DNA from: Sphaerisporangium fuscum
GTDB lineage: Bacteria; Actinomycetota; Actinomycetes; Streptosporangiales; Streptosporangiaceae
Assembly: GCF_018531465.1 (NCBI RefSeq)
Contig: NZ_JAHDTF010000026.1
Location: forward strand, 1-64,000
DNA: 64,000 nucleotides
Reading direction: 5' to 3'
Of the stretch, positions 42,554-50,874 are shown piece after piece (position 1 is the stretch's first letter; every line of letters begins with the position of its first letter). The position numbers and the translations under genes are program-made. The notes under the pieces are model-generated. The model was given only the letters and a program-made list of their open reading frames with translations. It searched no databases and was not told the origin of the DNA.

Positions 42554-43690
42554 TCACGGGGCGCCCGGATCCGTCGATGGCACCCTCTGAGACGCGAACC
42601 GCACGGTGATGGACAGGCCGCCCTCGGGGCGCGCGACGGCGGTGAGGGCGGCGTGGTGAGCTCGGGTGACGGCGTGGACGATGGCGAGGCCGAGGCCGTG
42701 GCCGTCGCGGCCGCCGTGACGGTCACGCGCCAGTCTCTGGAAGGGTTCGAAGAGCCGCTGGATCTGGTCGCCGGGGACGACCGGCCCGCTGTTGGTGACC
42801 GTGAGGACCGCCTGGGTGCCGGAGGTCTGAGTGGTGATCCGGACATGCCCGCCGCGGTGGTTGTGGCGGATGGCGTTGTCGATGAGATTGGCGACGAGGC
42901 TTTCGATCAGCTTCGGGTCCCCGGCGGTGACCGCAGGCGTCAGGTGTCCGGCGAGGTCGATGCCTTTCTGTGTCGCCTGCCGGCGGCGGGAGGCGAGCAC
43001 TCCTTCGGCGAGCCGGGCGAGGTCGAGGGTGTCCCAGCGGGCGACGCCGCGCTCGCTGGTGGCCAGGGCGAGCAGTGCGTGGACGAGCCGCTCCTGGTGC
43101 CCGCCGAGAGCGAGGGCCTCCTGGCAGGCCGAACGCAGGGAGTCGGCGTCGGCATCCGGGTCGGCGAGGGCGACTTCGAGGAGGGTGCGCAGGCCGGCGA
43201 GAGGGGTGCGCAGCTCATGGGAGGCGTTGGCGACAAAGTGACGTTGGGCGTCGAAGGACGCCTGCAGGCGGGCGAACAGGTCGTCAAGGGTGTGGCCGAG
43301 TTCGGTGAGCTCGTCCATGGGCTCGCCGAGGTCCAGGCGCCGGTGGAGGTCGCCGGCGGAGATGACCTTGGCGGTGGACGTGATGGCACGCAGCGGACGC
43401 AGGAACCGGCCGGCGACGAACCAGCCGAGAGCCAGGGCGACGGGAATCAGAACGACCAGGGCGACGGCGGACCCCGCGAGGAGTTGGGGCAGGCTGATCC
43501 CGGACCCGGACCCGTTTCCGGTGATCGCGCTGGACGAGGGGCGGCCGACGGGTTGGGCCGCGTAAATGCCGGCGAGCGGGACGTCGACGAACACGAGCAC
43601 GAAGACCCCGGCGGCGTAGATGCCCGCCGCGTAGGCGAGCGCGAGCCGCTTCTGCAAGGACCTTTTGGCGGCGAGTCGCTGTGCGGTCAC
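42554..43690 (-). CDS. Sensor histidine kinase (paralogue of the 33747 kinase)
   Basis: 378 residues. Two helices (about 18-40 and 73-98) flank a loop of about 32 residues rich in Gly/Ser. Then come a HAMP linker (FLRPLRAITSTAKVISAG), H-box FVANASHELRTPLAGLRT, N-box LVANLIDNAIRHNHRGG and G-box DGHGLGLAIVHAV. The H-box and its flanks are nearly identical to the kinase at 33747-34853, showing a recent duplication or transfer of the pair. GTG 43690 overlaps the regulator stop (GTGA). Confidence 0.92.
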   Translation of the reverse strand: MTAQRLAAKRSLQKRLALAYAAGIYAAGVFVLVFVDVPLAGIYAAQPVGRPSSSAITGNGSGSGISLPQLLAGSAVALVVLIPVALALGWFVAGRFLRPLRAITSTAKVISAGDLHRRLDLGEPMDELTELGHTLDDLFARLQASFDAQRHFVANASHELRTPLAGLRTLLEVALADPDADADSLRSACQEALALGGHQERLVHALLALATSERGVARWDTLDLARLAEGVLASRRRQATQKGIDLAGHLTPAVTAGDPKLIESLVANLIDNAIRHNHRGGHVRITTQTSGTQAVLTVTNSGPVVPGDQIQRLFEPFQRLARDRHGGRDGHGLGLAIVHAVTRAHHAALTAVARPEGGLSITVRFASQRVPSTDPGAP

Positions 43691-44349
43691 GACGATCCGA
43701 TGCGGTAGCCGCCTTCGCGAACGGTCTCGATCACGGGCGGGGCGCCCAGCTTGGCCCGTAACCGGTGCATGGTGTGCTTGACGGCGCTGCTGAAGGGGTC
43801 GGCGGCCTCGTCCCAGACGCGTTCGAGCAGTTCCTCGGCGGAGATGACCACACCCGGTACCGCGAGCAGGCATTCGAGCAGGGCGAACTCCCTGGGGCTC
43901 AGGTCAAGGCGCCGGCCGGCCCGGGACGCGGTGCGGCGGGCCGGATCGAGGGTGATGTCCCCGCACGCGAGGGTGGGCGGTAGCGGCGGGGTGGCGCGGC
44001 GGGCCAGGGCACGGACGCGGGCGACCAGTTCGGCGAACGCGAACGGCTTGGGCAGGTAGTCGTCGGCGCCGAGGCTGAGCCCGTCGACGCGGTCCTCGAT
44101 CGTGCCGGAGGCGGTGAGCATCAGTACGCGGGTCTCACAGCGGCCGTGGGCGAGCCGCCGGCAGATCTCGTCCCCGTGGACGCCGGGCAGGTCACGGTCG
44201 AGGATCACCACGTCGTAGCGGGTGACGGCCAGGCGGTCGAGGGCGGCGGTTCCGTCCAGGACGACGTCGACGGCCATGCCCTCGCGGCGCAGCCCGGTTC
44301 CGATGGAACGGGCGAGGATCTCGAAGTCCTCGACGACGAGGACCCTCAC
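43687..44349 (-). CDS. OmpR-family response regulator (paralogue of the 33085 regulator)
   Basis: 220 residues. The receiver has VVEDFEILARSIGTGLRREG, the phospho-acceptor in VVILDRDLPG (D51) and YLPKPFAFAEL. The winged helix has LSPREFALLECLLA, ELLERVWDEA and VKHTMHRLRAKLG. It matches the 33085 regulator over its whole length, including the recognition-helix neighbourhood, which agrees with the related operators in front of the two systems. It is divergent from the DUF1349-containing membrane protein, its probable target. Confidence 0.92.
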   Translation of the reverse strand: MRVLVVEDFEILARSIGTGLRREGMAVDVVLDGTAALDRLAVTRYDVVILDRDLPGVHGDEICRRLAHGRCETRVLMLTASGTIEDRVDGLSLGADDYLPKPFAFAELVARVRALARRATPPLPPTLACGDITLDPARRTASRAGRRLDLSPREFALLECLLAVPGVVISAEELLERVWDEAADPFSSAVKHTMHRLRAKLGAPPVIETVREGGYRIGSS

Positions 44350-44425
44350 CGCCGCTCGCCGCCGGCCGTCGTACGGGAGGGGCGGCCGGGTTCAGGTGCC
44401 ATGCCTCAACGATGCCAGATCCCCG

Positions 44426-44464
44426 GTCGCAGCCGGGTCGCGGCGGCCGCGACCCGGCTGGAAC
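44426..44464. promoter_or_regulatory. Four-site OmpR-type operator between the response regulator and DUF1349 protein genes
   Basis: GTCGCAGC (44426-44433), GTCGCGGC (44437-44444), central G, GCCGCGAC (44446-44453) and GCTGGAAC (44457-44464): four sites, 11-bp spacing on each side, head to head. The core forms a perfect 14-bp-arm palindrome at 44431-44459. Order, spacing and the GTNNCRGC pattern match the operator at 32970-33014. It lies 25 bp before the DUF1349 gene ATG. Confidence 0.75.
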
Positions 44465-44488
44465 CGGGTGCCCCGTACAACCGTCGGC

Positions 44489-46012
44489 ATGAACGCATTC
44501 ACGCCTCGCCGATCCAGCCGCCGGGCCGGGCAGGACGGCTTCCCCCAGGTGCTGCACGCGGAGTGGACCAGGTTCCGCACCGCGTGGGGCCGGGTGCTGG
44601 CCGTGGCGGCCTCCGTCCTGGTCACCGTGTCGCTCGGGCTGCTGATCGCCGGGGGTGTCCGCACCACGTGCGTGACCGGGAAGGGCGAGGGCCCCTGCCC
44701 CGCGCCCTTGCTGGGACCCGATGGCACGGCGGTGGCGGACAAGTACTACTTCGTGCACCAGCCGCTCGAGGGGAACGGCAGCATCACCGCCCGTGTGTCG
44801 GACATGACCGGGCAGATCCGGCTGCCGGACGCCGTACCCGGGGTGCGCAACGTCGTGGAGGGGGTGGTGCCGTGGGCGAAGGCCGGGCTCCTGGTCAGGC
44901 AGAGCCTCAAGCAGGGCACACCGTACGCCGCCGTCATGCTCACCGGAGATCACGGCGTGCGGATGCAGTACAACTACGTCCACGACGTACCCGGCGGTCC
45001 GCACGACGGCCCCCAGTGGCTGCGGCTGACCAGGTCGGGCGGCACCGTCACCGGCTACGAGTCGGACGACGGCAAGACGTGGACCGAGGTCGGCACGGTC
45101 AAGCTGGCCGGCCTGCCGGAGAAGGTCGAGATCGGGCTGTTCGCCACCTCACCCGGCGCCTTGTGGGAGTCGGCGGAAGCCTTCGCCCAGGCCACCGCCA
45201 CCTTCGACCAGATCACGCTGCAGGGAGCGAACGGTCCGTGGCGCCACGACGACGTCGGCGTCGTCCTGGAGTCCGACGGCAGGACACCGCATCACCCGGG
45301 CGGGGTCGTCGAGTCCGGCGGCAAGCTCATCGTGACCGGGGGTGGTGACATCGGGCCCGCCACGGTGGAGGGCGGTGTGCGCGCCGACCTCATGCTGATC
45401 GGCGGGGCCGTGGGGCTGATCCCGGTGCTCGTGGTGGCGGTCACGTTCGTCACGGCGGAACGCCGGCGCGCGCCGGTCGGGACCGGCCTGCCGGTCGCGC
45501 CGCATCCGGCGCGCCTGCTGGCGGCCAGGGCCGCGGTGGTCGGCGCGGTCGCGTTCGTGGCGGGGCTGGTGTCCTCGGGGGTCGTGGTCCCTGTCGGCCT
45601 GGCGATGGTGCGCGCGAACCGGAACCCGGTGCAGCCGATCACCCTGGGGACCGAGTCGCGGGTGATCGTCGGCTACGCGGCGCTGACCGCGGCCGCCGCC
45701 GTGCTGGCTCTGGGCCTCGCCGCGCTGGTCAGGTGGGGCGTCGTCGCCATCGGGCTGGCCATCGCGCTGGTCGTCGTGCCCTACCTGCTGGCGACCGCGG
45801 GTCTGGCCCCATGGCTGCTGCTGATCACTCCTGCGGCCGGGTTCGCGGTCACGCAGAGCGTCCCCACGTTCGCGCATGTGGACGTCGGCCCGTCGCTGCT
45901 CGTGGGTCACTACCCGCTCCCGCCATGGGCGGGGTTGACCGTGACCTGCGGGTACGCGGCCCTCGCCTTCGGGGCGGCGATGGCCGTACACCGCAGGAAA
46001 GCGCCACGCTGA
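44489..46012 (+). CDS. ABC-2-permease-like membrane protein with a central DUF1349-type lectin domain
   Basis: 507 residues. After a charged N-terminus (VLHAEWTRFRTAWGR, common in ABC-2 permeases) is one helix (about 33-55). A large extracytoplasmic domain of about 230 residues follows. Its GNGSITARVSDM, AKAGLLVRQSLKQG and GGTVTGYESDDGKTWTEVG stretches match the concanavalin-like DUF1349 family. The C-terminal half has about five further helices. No ATPase gene is adjacent. The layout suggests a transporter or sensor whose outside domain binds a glycan or antibiotic. Position across the operator suggests it is controlled by the adjoining two-component system. Confidence 0.72.
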   Translation: MNAFTPRRSSRRAGQDGFPQVLHAEWTRFRTAWGRVLAVAASVLVTVSLGLLIAGGVRTTCVTGKGEGPCPAPLLGPDGTAVADKYYFVHQPLEGNGSITARVSDMTGQIRLPDAVPGVRNVVEGVVPWAKAGLLVRQSLKQGTPYAAVMLTGDHGVRMQYNYVHDVPGGPHDGPQWLRLTRSGGTVTGYESDDGKTWTEVGTVKLAGLPEKVEIGLFATSPGALWESAEAFAQATATFDQITLQGANGPWRHDDVGVVLESDGRTPHHPGGVVESGGKLIVTGGGDIGPATVEGGVRADLMLIGGAVGLIPVLVVAVTFVTAERRRAPVGTGLPVAPHPARLLAARAAVVGAVAFVAGLVSSGVVVPVGLAMVRANRNPVQPITLGTESRVIVGYAALTAAAAVLALGLAALVRWGVVAIGLAIALVVVPYLLATAGLAPWLLLITPAAGFAVTQSVPTFAHVDVGPSLLVGHYPLPPWAGLTVTCGYAALAFGAAMAVHRRKAPR

Positions 46013-46027
46013 GGTGCGGGGCCGAGC

Positions 46028-46432
46028 TCATCCGGCGCGGCGGTGGGCGCGGTGGGCCAGGTACAGGCCGGCGGCGACGATCGCCCAGGCCGCGGTGGCG
46101 ATCGCCAGGGCGAGCGCGGCGGGGACCCGGGTGGCGAGCAGCCAGACGCCGGCGGCGAAGGCGATCATCCCCACCGCGCCCAGCGCCGCGCCACGGGCGT
46201 CCTGCTCGACCGGAGCACGCCTGTGCTCCTCCTCCTCGATCAGCGTCAGCGTGGCGGCCAGGGTGGCGGGGAACGCCAGGAAGACGCCGCCGGCGACCGG
46301 CCCCCACAGCGCTCCGACGATCCCGGCGACCACCGAGACGGCCGCGCCGAAGGCGAAGCGCAGGGCCATGCCGCCGGGATGGACTTCCCGCAGCTTCGAC
46401 GGCCGCAGCCGGATCCTCTCCTGCTCGCTCAT
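46028..46432 (-). CDS. Small membrane protein (four helices)
   Basis: 134 residues: a charged start (SEQERIRLRPSKLREVHPGG) then four hydrophobic segments (about 23-45, 48-66, 85-105 and 108-128) split by an acidic stretch (IEEEEHRRAPVEQ). No catalytic motif. It overlaps the next upstream gene by 4 nt (ATGA), so the two small membrane proteins are made together and may form a complex. It may belong to DUF3147-like proteins, but the match is uncertain. Confidence 0.6.
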   Translation of the reverse strand: MSEQERIRLRPSKLREVHPGGMALRFAFGAAVSVVAGIVGALWGPVAGGVFLAFPATLAATLTLIEEEEHRRAPVEQDARGAALGAVGMIAFAAGVWLLATRVPAALALAIATAAWAIVAAGLYLAHRAHRRAG

Positions 46433-46770
46433 GCGATCAGCAACCAGCCCGCACCCGCCACGGCGGCCCATACCGAGACCGCGACCGCCGACCCCGCGAT
46501 CGCGCCGAGGCGCCGCACGAGGGGAACGGCCACGGCGCAGTACACGACCAGGGCCACCGAGCCGACGATCATGCCGAGCGCGGACTCGGAGAGGGTACGG
46601 TCCCCCGAATGCAGCGCCGTGACGATCATCCCGGCCAGGGCCACCGACGGCCCGGCGGCGAAGATCCCGGCGAACCGCTTCGGAGTCACCAGCTCGCCGA
46701 TCATGGCGAAGGCCATGACCAGCAGGCCCCCGAACACCCCACGTACAGCGATCAACAACACCTGGCTCAT
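46429..46770 (-). CDS. Small membrane protein, DUF3147-like
   Basis: 113 residues with four hydrophobic helices. AGPSVALAGMIVTALHSGDRT between helices 2 and 3 resembles the conserved loop of DUF3147-type proteins (helix, loop with Pro-Ser-Val, helix). It is first of a two-gene unit with the 46028-46432 gene and follows the MATE gene on the same strand after 183 bp. Function unknown. Confidence 0.6.
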   Translation of the reverse strand: MSQVLLIAVRGVFGGLLVMAFAMIGELVTPKRFAGIFAAGPSVALAGMIVTALHSGDRTLSESALGMIVGSVALVVYCAVAVPLVRRLGAIAGSAVAVSVWAAVAGAGWLLIA

Positions 46771-46953
46771 GGCGACCTTCCCGAAGCATCGCGGTCCCCG
46801 CCGGCCGGCTGCCGTGCCACGACCGGCGGACTATGGATCGTCGATGCCCCGCGTCCACCCCGTCATGCCTGCCGGCCTGGCGGCCGTCACCGGGGGACGC
46901 GGACCACGCCGAGGACGTTCGTCCCGAACAGAGCCGTCGAACCGCCCCGGCCT

Positions 46954-48423
46954 TCACGCGGTGGCCGGGGCGGCCGCGTGCGGGGAGCGGGCAAGGGTGC
47001 GGGTGAAGCGGCGCAGGAGGAGGACGGCCGTGGCGGCGAGGCCGCCGAGCAGGCCCAACCAGACGCCGAGGATGCCGAGGTCCGCCGCGAAGCCGAGGAG
47101 CACGGCGGCGGGGAGCCCGATCGCCCAGTAGCCGGCCAGGGTGATCCGGAAGCCGCCCTTGGTGTCGTCCAGGCCGCGCAGCAGGCCGACGCCGATGTTC
47201 TGGGCGCAGTCGAAGAACTGCAGCACGGCGGCGACGAGCAGGAGCCGGACGGCGACTCCGGCGGCGACCTCGTCGTGCCCGCCGAAGAAGGGGGCCAGCA
47301 CCAGCCGGGGAGCGGCCACGTAGAGGACGGCCACCAGTGCCGTGACGGCCGCCGCGCAGGCCAGAGCCGTGTTCTTCAGGCGCCGGGCCGCTTTCCGGTC
47401 GTCCAGGGCGAGCTCGCGGCTGACGCCGATGGACGCGGCGTGGGACAGGCCGACGGCGATCTGGAAGACGATGTAGACGAGCTGGTTGACGGCGGTGTGC
47501 GCGGCGAGGGCGGCGGGGCCGAACGTGCCCACCAGCAGCGCGACCACCGAGAAGAACCCCGCCTCGGACCCGTATGTCGCCGCGACCGGGACGCCGAGGC
47601 CGATCAGGCGGCGCAGGGTCGCCTTCCGGGCCTTCCAGGCCCGCAGGGAAAGCAGCGGGGCCAGCAGAGGGTCGCGCCGGGCGGAGGCGTACAGCGCCAG
47701 GAACGACAGCAGGTGGACCAGGGTCGTGGCGAGGCCGATGCCCGGCAGGCCGAGCTCCGGGAGGATCCAGGTGCCGTGGATCAGTCCCCAGTCGAGGGCC
47801 GCGTTGACGGCGACGGAGGCGAGGGTGATGCGCAGCAGCGCCTGGGGGCGGCGCATGCCGACGGTGAACTGCCGTACCGCCTGGAACCACAGGCAGGGGA
47901 GCAGGCCGGGCGCCATGGCGTAGAGCACCGTCTCGGCGGCCTCGACGACCCGCGGATCCTGGCCGAACCAGGTCATCGCGTGCCCGATCAGCATCATCAG
48001 CACGGCTCCGGCGACTCCGGCGAGCGTGGACAGCAGCAGGCTCGCGCGCAGGAGGTCACGGATCCCCTCCCCGGCGATCGCGTCGCCGGACGCACGGCTC
48101 GCCCCGTCCCGGGGCTCGTCGTCCGCGCCGCGCCGTGTGCCGGCGCCGGTCCCGGTGTGGGCGGCGGCCGCGGCGATCTGGTTGGCGACGGCGGTGACCA
48201 GGCCGACGCCCATCGTGCGCAGCTGGTTGAAGACGACGATGGCGAGGCCGCCCGCTGCCAGCGCCTGGGTGCCCATCAGGCTCATCATCACCGTGTCGGT
48301 GGTGGTCAGCGCGACCTGGGCGAGCTGGGTCAGGGCGAGCGGCACGGCGAGCCCGGCGAGGGCGCGGCCGTCGGCGAGCAGCCGGGAGACGGTGACCGGG
48401 AGGCGGGAGCGGGTGGTCGGCAT
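46954..48423 (-). CDS. MATE-family efflux transporter
   Basis: 489 residues with 12 predicted helices. The N-terminal lobe begins LAGLAVPLALTQLAQVALTTTDTVMMSLMGTQALAAGGLA, the standard MATE opening, with the mirrored pattern in the second lobe (LIGLGVPVAATYGSEAGFF). A charged loop GAGTRRGADDEPRDGAS is inserted early in lobe one. It lies 12 bp after the SbnA-like gene in the iron-box-controlled operon, so the natural reading is export of the metallophore made by the upstream enzymes, driven by an H+ or Na+ gradient. Confidence 0.87.
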   Translation of the reverse strand: MPTTRSRLPVTVSRLLADGRALAGLAVPLALTQLAQVALTTTDTVMMSLMGTQALAAGGLAIVVFNQLRTMGVGLVTAVANQIAAAAAHTGTGAGTRRGADDEPRDGASRASGDAIAGEGIRDLLRASLLLSTLAGVAGAVLMMLIGHAMTWFGQDPRVVEAAETVLYAMAPGLLPCLWFQAVRQFTVGMRRPQALLRITLASVAVNAALDWGLIHGTWILPELGLPGIGLATTLVHLLSFLALYASARRDPLLAPLLSLRAWKARKATLRRLIGLGVPVAATYGSEAGFFSVVALLVGTFGPAALAAHTAVNQLVYIVFQIAVGLSHAASIGVSRELALDDRKAARRLKNTALACAAAVTALVAVLYVAAPRLVLAPFFGGHDEVAAGVAVRLLLVAAVLQFFDCAQNIGVGLLRGLDDTKGGFRITLAGYWAIGLPAAVLLGFAADLGILGVWLGLLGGLAATAVLLLRRFTRTLARSPHAAAPATA

Positions 48424-48435
48424 GAGGTCGGGTTC

Positions 48436-49467
48436 CTAAAACGTCCGGCGGAACTTCATCAGCGTCTCCTCGATCTCGCGTTCGACCTCGGGGGCGACGA
48501 GGCCGCGGGCGTGCATCCAGTCGTCGTCGAACACGGTGTCCATGTACTTCTCGCCGCCGTCGTTGACCAGCGCCACCATGGTCGCGCCGGGAGGCAGGGA
48601 CGCGAGCCGGGTCAGGGCCTCGTACACCACGCCCCCGGCGGAGCCACCGATCAGCAGGCCGGTGCGGCGGGCCACGACCCGGGCGGTCGCGAACGCCTCC
48701 ACGTCGCCCACCTTCACGCCCTCGTCGATGAGGTCGAAGTCGACCAGCGCGCCGATCGAGGCCCCCTCGGGCGTGCCGGTGCCCGACTGGTAGTACTCGT
48801 GGGCGGGCCCGCCGAAGGCGATGGACCCCTTCGGCTCGACGCCGACGATCCGCACGTCCGGCACGGTCGCGCGCAGGGCGCGTCCCGTCCCGCACAGCCC
48901 GCCGCCGGTGCCGACCGCGCCGACGAGCACGTCGATCCGCCCGTCCAGGGCGGCGTCCAGCTCGCGGGCGACGGGGTGGTAGCCGGCGGCGTTGGCCGGG
49001 TTGTCGTGCTGCTCGGTGAAGAACGCGCCGGGGGACTCCCGGGCCATCCTCGCGGCGAGCTCCTCCCGGGCGGCGGTGGCGAGTTCCTCGTTCCCCTCCT
49101 CGGCGACGTACACCAGCTCGGCCCCGAGCGCTTTCATGCCGCGCAGCTTGCCGGCGCAGGCGTGCCGGTCGACGACGGCGGTGAAGCCGTACCCCCGTTC
49201 GGCGGCGACGACGGCCAGGCCGAGGCCGGTGTTGCCGGAGGTGGACTCGATGATCCGGCCACCGGGCCGCAGCCGGCCGCGGTGCTCGGCGTCGAGCACC
49301 ATCTGGCGGGCCATGCGGATCTTGGCGGTTCCGGTCGGGTTGAACTGCTCCAGCTTGAGCAGCAGCCGGCTGTCGTTCTCGGTGCGGCAGAGCTCGAACA
49401 GCGGGGTCGCGCCGATGAGCTCCGAGACGCGGGTCACGACGGCGGGACGGCGGAGCGGGTCGTGCAT
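48436..49467 (-). CDS. sbnA: SbnA-like PLP enzyme, N-(2-amino-2-carboxyethyl)-L-glutamate synthase
   Basis: 343 residues, cysteine-synthase fold (fold type II). LLKLEQFNPTGTAKIRMARQM contains the PLP lysine; in true cysteine synthases this is GSxKDR, and the TAKIR variant is typical of SbnA. IESTSGNTGLGLAVVAAERG and GAVGTGGGLCGTGRAL bind substrate and PLP phosphate. SbnA condenses O-phospho-L-serine with L-glutamate, and SbnB then oxidises the product to L-2,3-diaminopropionate and 2-oxoglutarate. Both partners are in this operon. It lies 9 bp after the decarboxylase gene. Confidence 0.87.
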   Translation of the reverse strand: MHDPLRRPAVVTRVSELIGATPLFELCRTENDSRLLLKLEQFNPTGTAKIRMARQMVLDAEHRGRLRPGGRIIESTSGNTGLGLAVVAAERGYGFTAVVDRHACAGKLRGMKALGAELVYVAEEGNEELATAAREELAARMARESPGAFFTEQHDNPANAAGYHPVARELDAALDGRIDVLVGAVGTGGGLCGTGRALRATVPDVRIVGVEPKGSIAFGGPAHEYYQSGTGTPEGASIGALVDFDLIDEGVKVGDVEAFATARVVARRTGLLIGGSAGGVVYEALTRLASLPPGATMVALVNDGGEKYMDTVFDDDWMHARGLVAPEVEREIEETLMKFRRTF

Positions 49468-49476
49468 CGCGACTCC

Positions 49477-50874
49477 CTAGGGACGGCGGTCGAGGCGCCA
49501 GCGGACGCCGTGCGGGACGGGCTGGACGGACGGGGTGGTGACCACGACCTTCGGCGGCAGCGGCAGGTCGTGGAAGGACGACTCGTTGGAGTCCATCTGG
49601 TAGCCCGCGGTGTTGAGGTAGACCAGCAGGTCCCCGGCGGCCGGCGGGGTGGGGAAGGGGACCTTGCGCCAGGTCACCATGTCGGACTCCAGGCAGGTGG
49701 CGCCGCCCACGCACGCCGGGTACGGCCCGGGGCCCGGCGCGTCCGCGCCGGTGCGCGCGTCGTCCGGGGGAGTGCGGCGCACGAGCACCGGGTCGGGCAG
49801 GTACTCGCTGTTGAACCACTGCTCGGACAGGCTGAGGCTGGTGCCGTCCACCGTGAGGATCGCGTAGCCATCACGCGGCTTGACGCCCCGCACGGTGAAG
49901 ACCGTGAAGCCCGCCTGGTCGAGCAGCGCCCGGCCGGGCTCGGCCAGCAGCCGTACCCCCGAGGAGCGCGACAGCTCGGCCAGGGTGCGGTCCTCGCCTT
50001 CGGGCGTCGCCGCGAGGATCGCCCTCAAGGCCCCGGCCCCGGCCGTCGGGGAGTGGTAGGGGTAGAAGCCGGGGAACGTCCTGCCCGCGTGGTAGTGCCG
50101 GGGCTCGTGGGGGTCGAACCGCCGCCAGTCCTCCGCCGGCACGTAGTCGACGGCGAAGCCGCCGCCGATGCTGACGCTGTCGCACCGCAGCCCCATCCGC
50201 CGGGCCCGCAGGCACAGGCGGACCGAGTCCGCGGCGAGGTCGGCGCGCGGCCGCACGTCGTACCCCGGCAGGTGGAAGGCGAAGCCCTCCACGGTCACCA
50301 GAGGCGCCGCCGAGCGGCAGCGCGGGAGCGCGAGGTCCAGTTCGCGGTCGTCCATGCCGAAGCGGCTGTCCGGCTGCGCCGGCGGCAGGCGGCGCAGCAG
50401 CAGCCGCGCCGGGCGGTCCAGCGCGGCCGCCAGCGCGATGACGCGGTCGAGCTCGTCGAGGGCGTCCACGGTGACGAGCGCGCCCTGGAGGACGGCGATC
50501 TCCAGCAGCCGGTCGGGCTTGGCCGGGCCGGTGACCACGAGATCCTGGCCGCGTACGCCCTGGGCGAGCGCCTCCCGCAGTTCGCCGCCGCTGGCCACGT
50601 CCACGCCGAGGCCCACGGCGGCGGCGCGCTCGGCGAACACCGCGGCCTTGTTCGCCTTCTTGGCGAAGTACACCCGGCCGTCCACGCCGGCCTCGGTGAA
50701 CGCGGTGCGGAAGGCGGCGGCGTTGGCGTCGAACCTCTCCGGGAGGAGCACGTGGTACGGGCCGCCGAAGGCGTGCGCCAGCTCGTGCAGCAACGCCGCG
50801 CCGCGCCGTCCGCGCACCAGGGCCCGCACCTGCCCGGTGGTGTGCGCGGGAAGCGAAGCGGCCTGAAACGTCAT
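49477..50874 (-). CDS. Group IV PLP-dependent decarboxylase (diaminopimelate/ornithine decarboxylase-like)
   Basis: 465 residues, alanine-racemase-like barrel. The PLP lysine is in VYFAKKANKAAVF (about 71-83). Then DVASGGELREALAQG, FHLPGYDVRP, SIGGGFAVDY and the C-terminal active-site loop GGATCLESDMVTWRK with the conserved Cys and Asp. It is longer than LysA because of inserts around the Cys loop. In metallophore pathways such enzymes (SbnH and relatives) decarboxylate a diaminopropionate-containing intermediate to an ethylenediamine unit. ATG 50874 overlaps the sbnB stop (ATGA); GTG 50880 is an alternative. It should act on an intermediate built from the SbnA/SbnB product. Confidence 0.83.
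   Translation of the reverse strand: MTFQAASLPAHTTGQVRALVRGRRGAALLHELAHAFGGPYHVLLPERFDANAAAFRTAFTEAGVDGRVYFAKKANKAAVFAERAAAVGLGVDVASGGELREALAQGVRGQDLVVTGPAKPDRLLEIAVLQGALVTVDALDELDRVIALAAALDRPARLLLRRLPPAQPDSRFGMDDRELDLALPRCRSAAPLVTVEGFAFHLPGYDVRPRADLAADSVRLCLRARRMGLRCDSVSIGGGFAVDYVPAEDWRRFDPHEPRHYHAGRTFPGFYPYHSPTAGAGALRAILAATPEGEDRTLAELSRSSGVRLLAEPGRALLDQAGFTVFTVRGVKPRDGYAILTVDGTSLSLSEQWFNSEYLPDPVLVRRTPPDDARTGADAPGPGPYPACVGGATCLESDMVTWRKVPFPTPPAAGDLLVYLNTAGYQMDSNESSFHDLPLPPKVVVTTPSVQPVPHGVRWRLDRRP

Noticed and set aside
48436-49467. Housekeeping cysteine synthase
   Set aside because: The PLP-lysine motif is TAKIR rather than GSxKDR, and it is coupled with an SbnB-like gene under an iron box.
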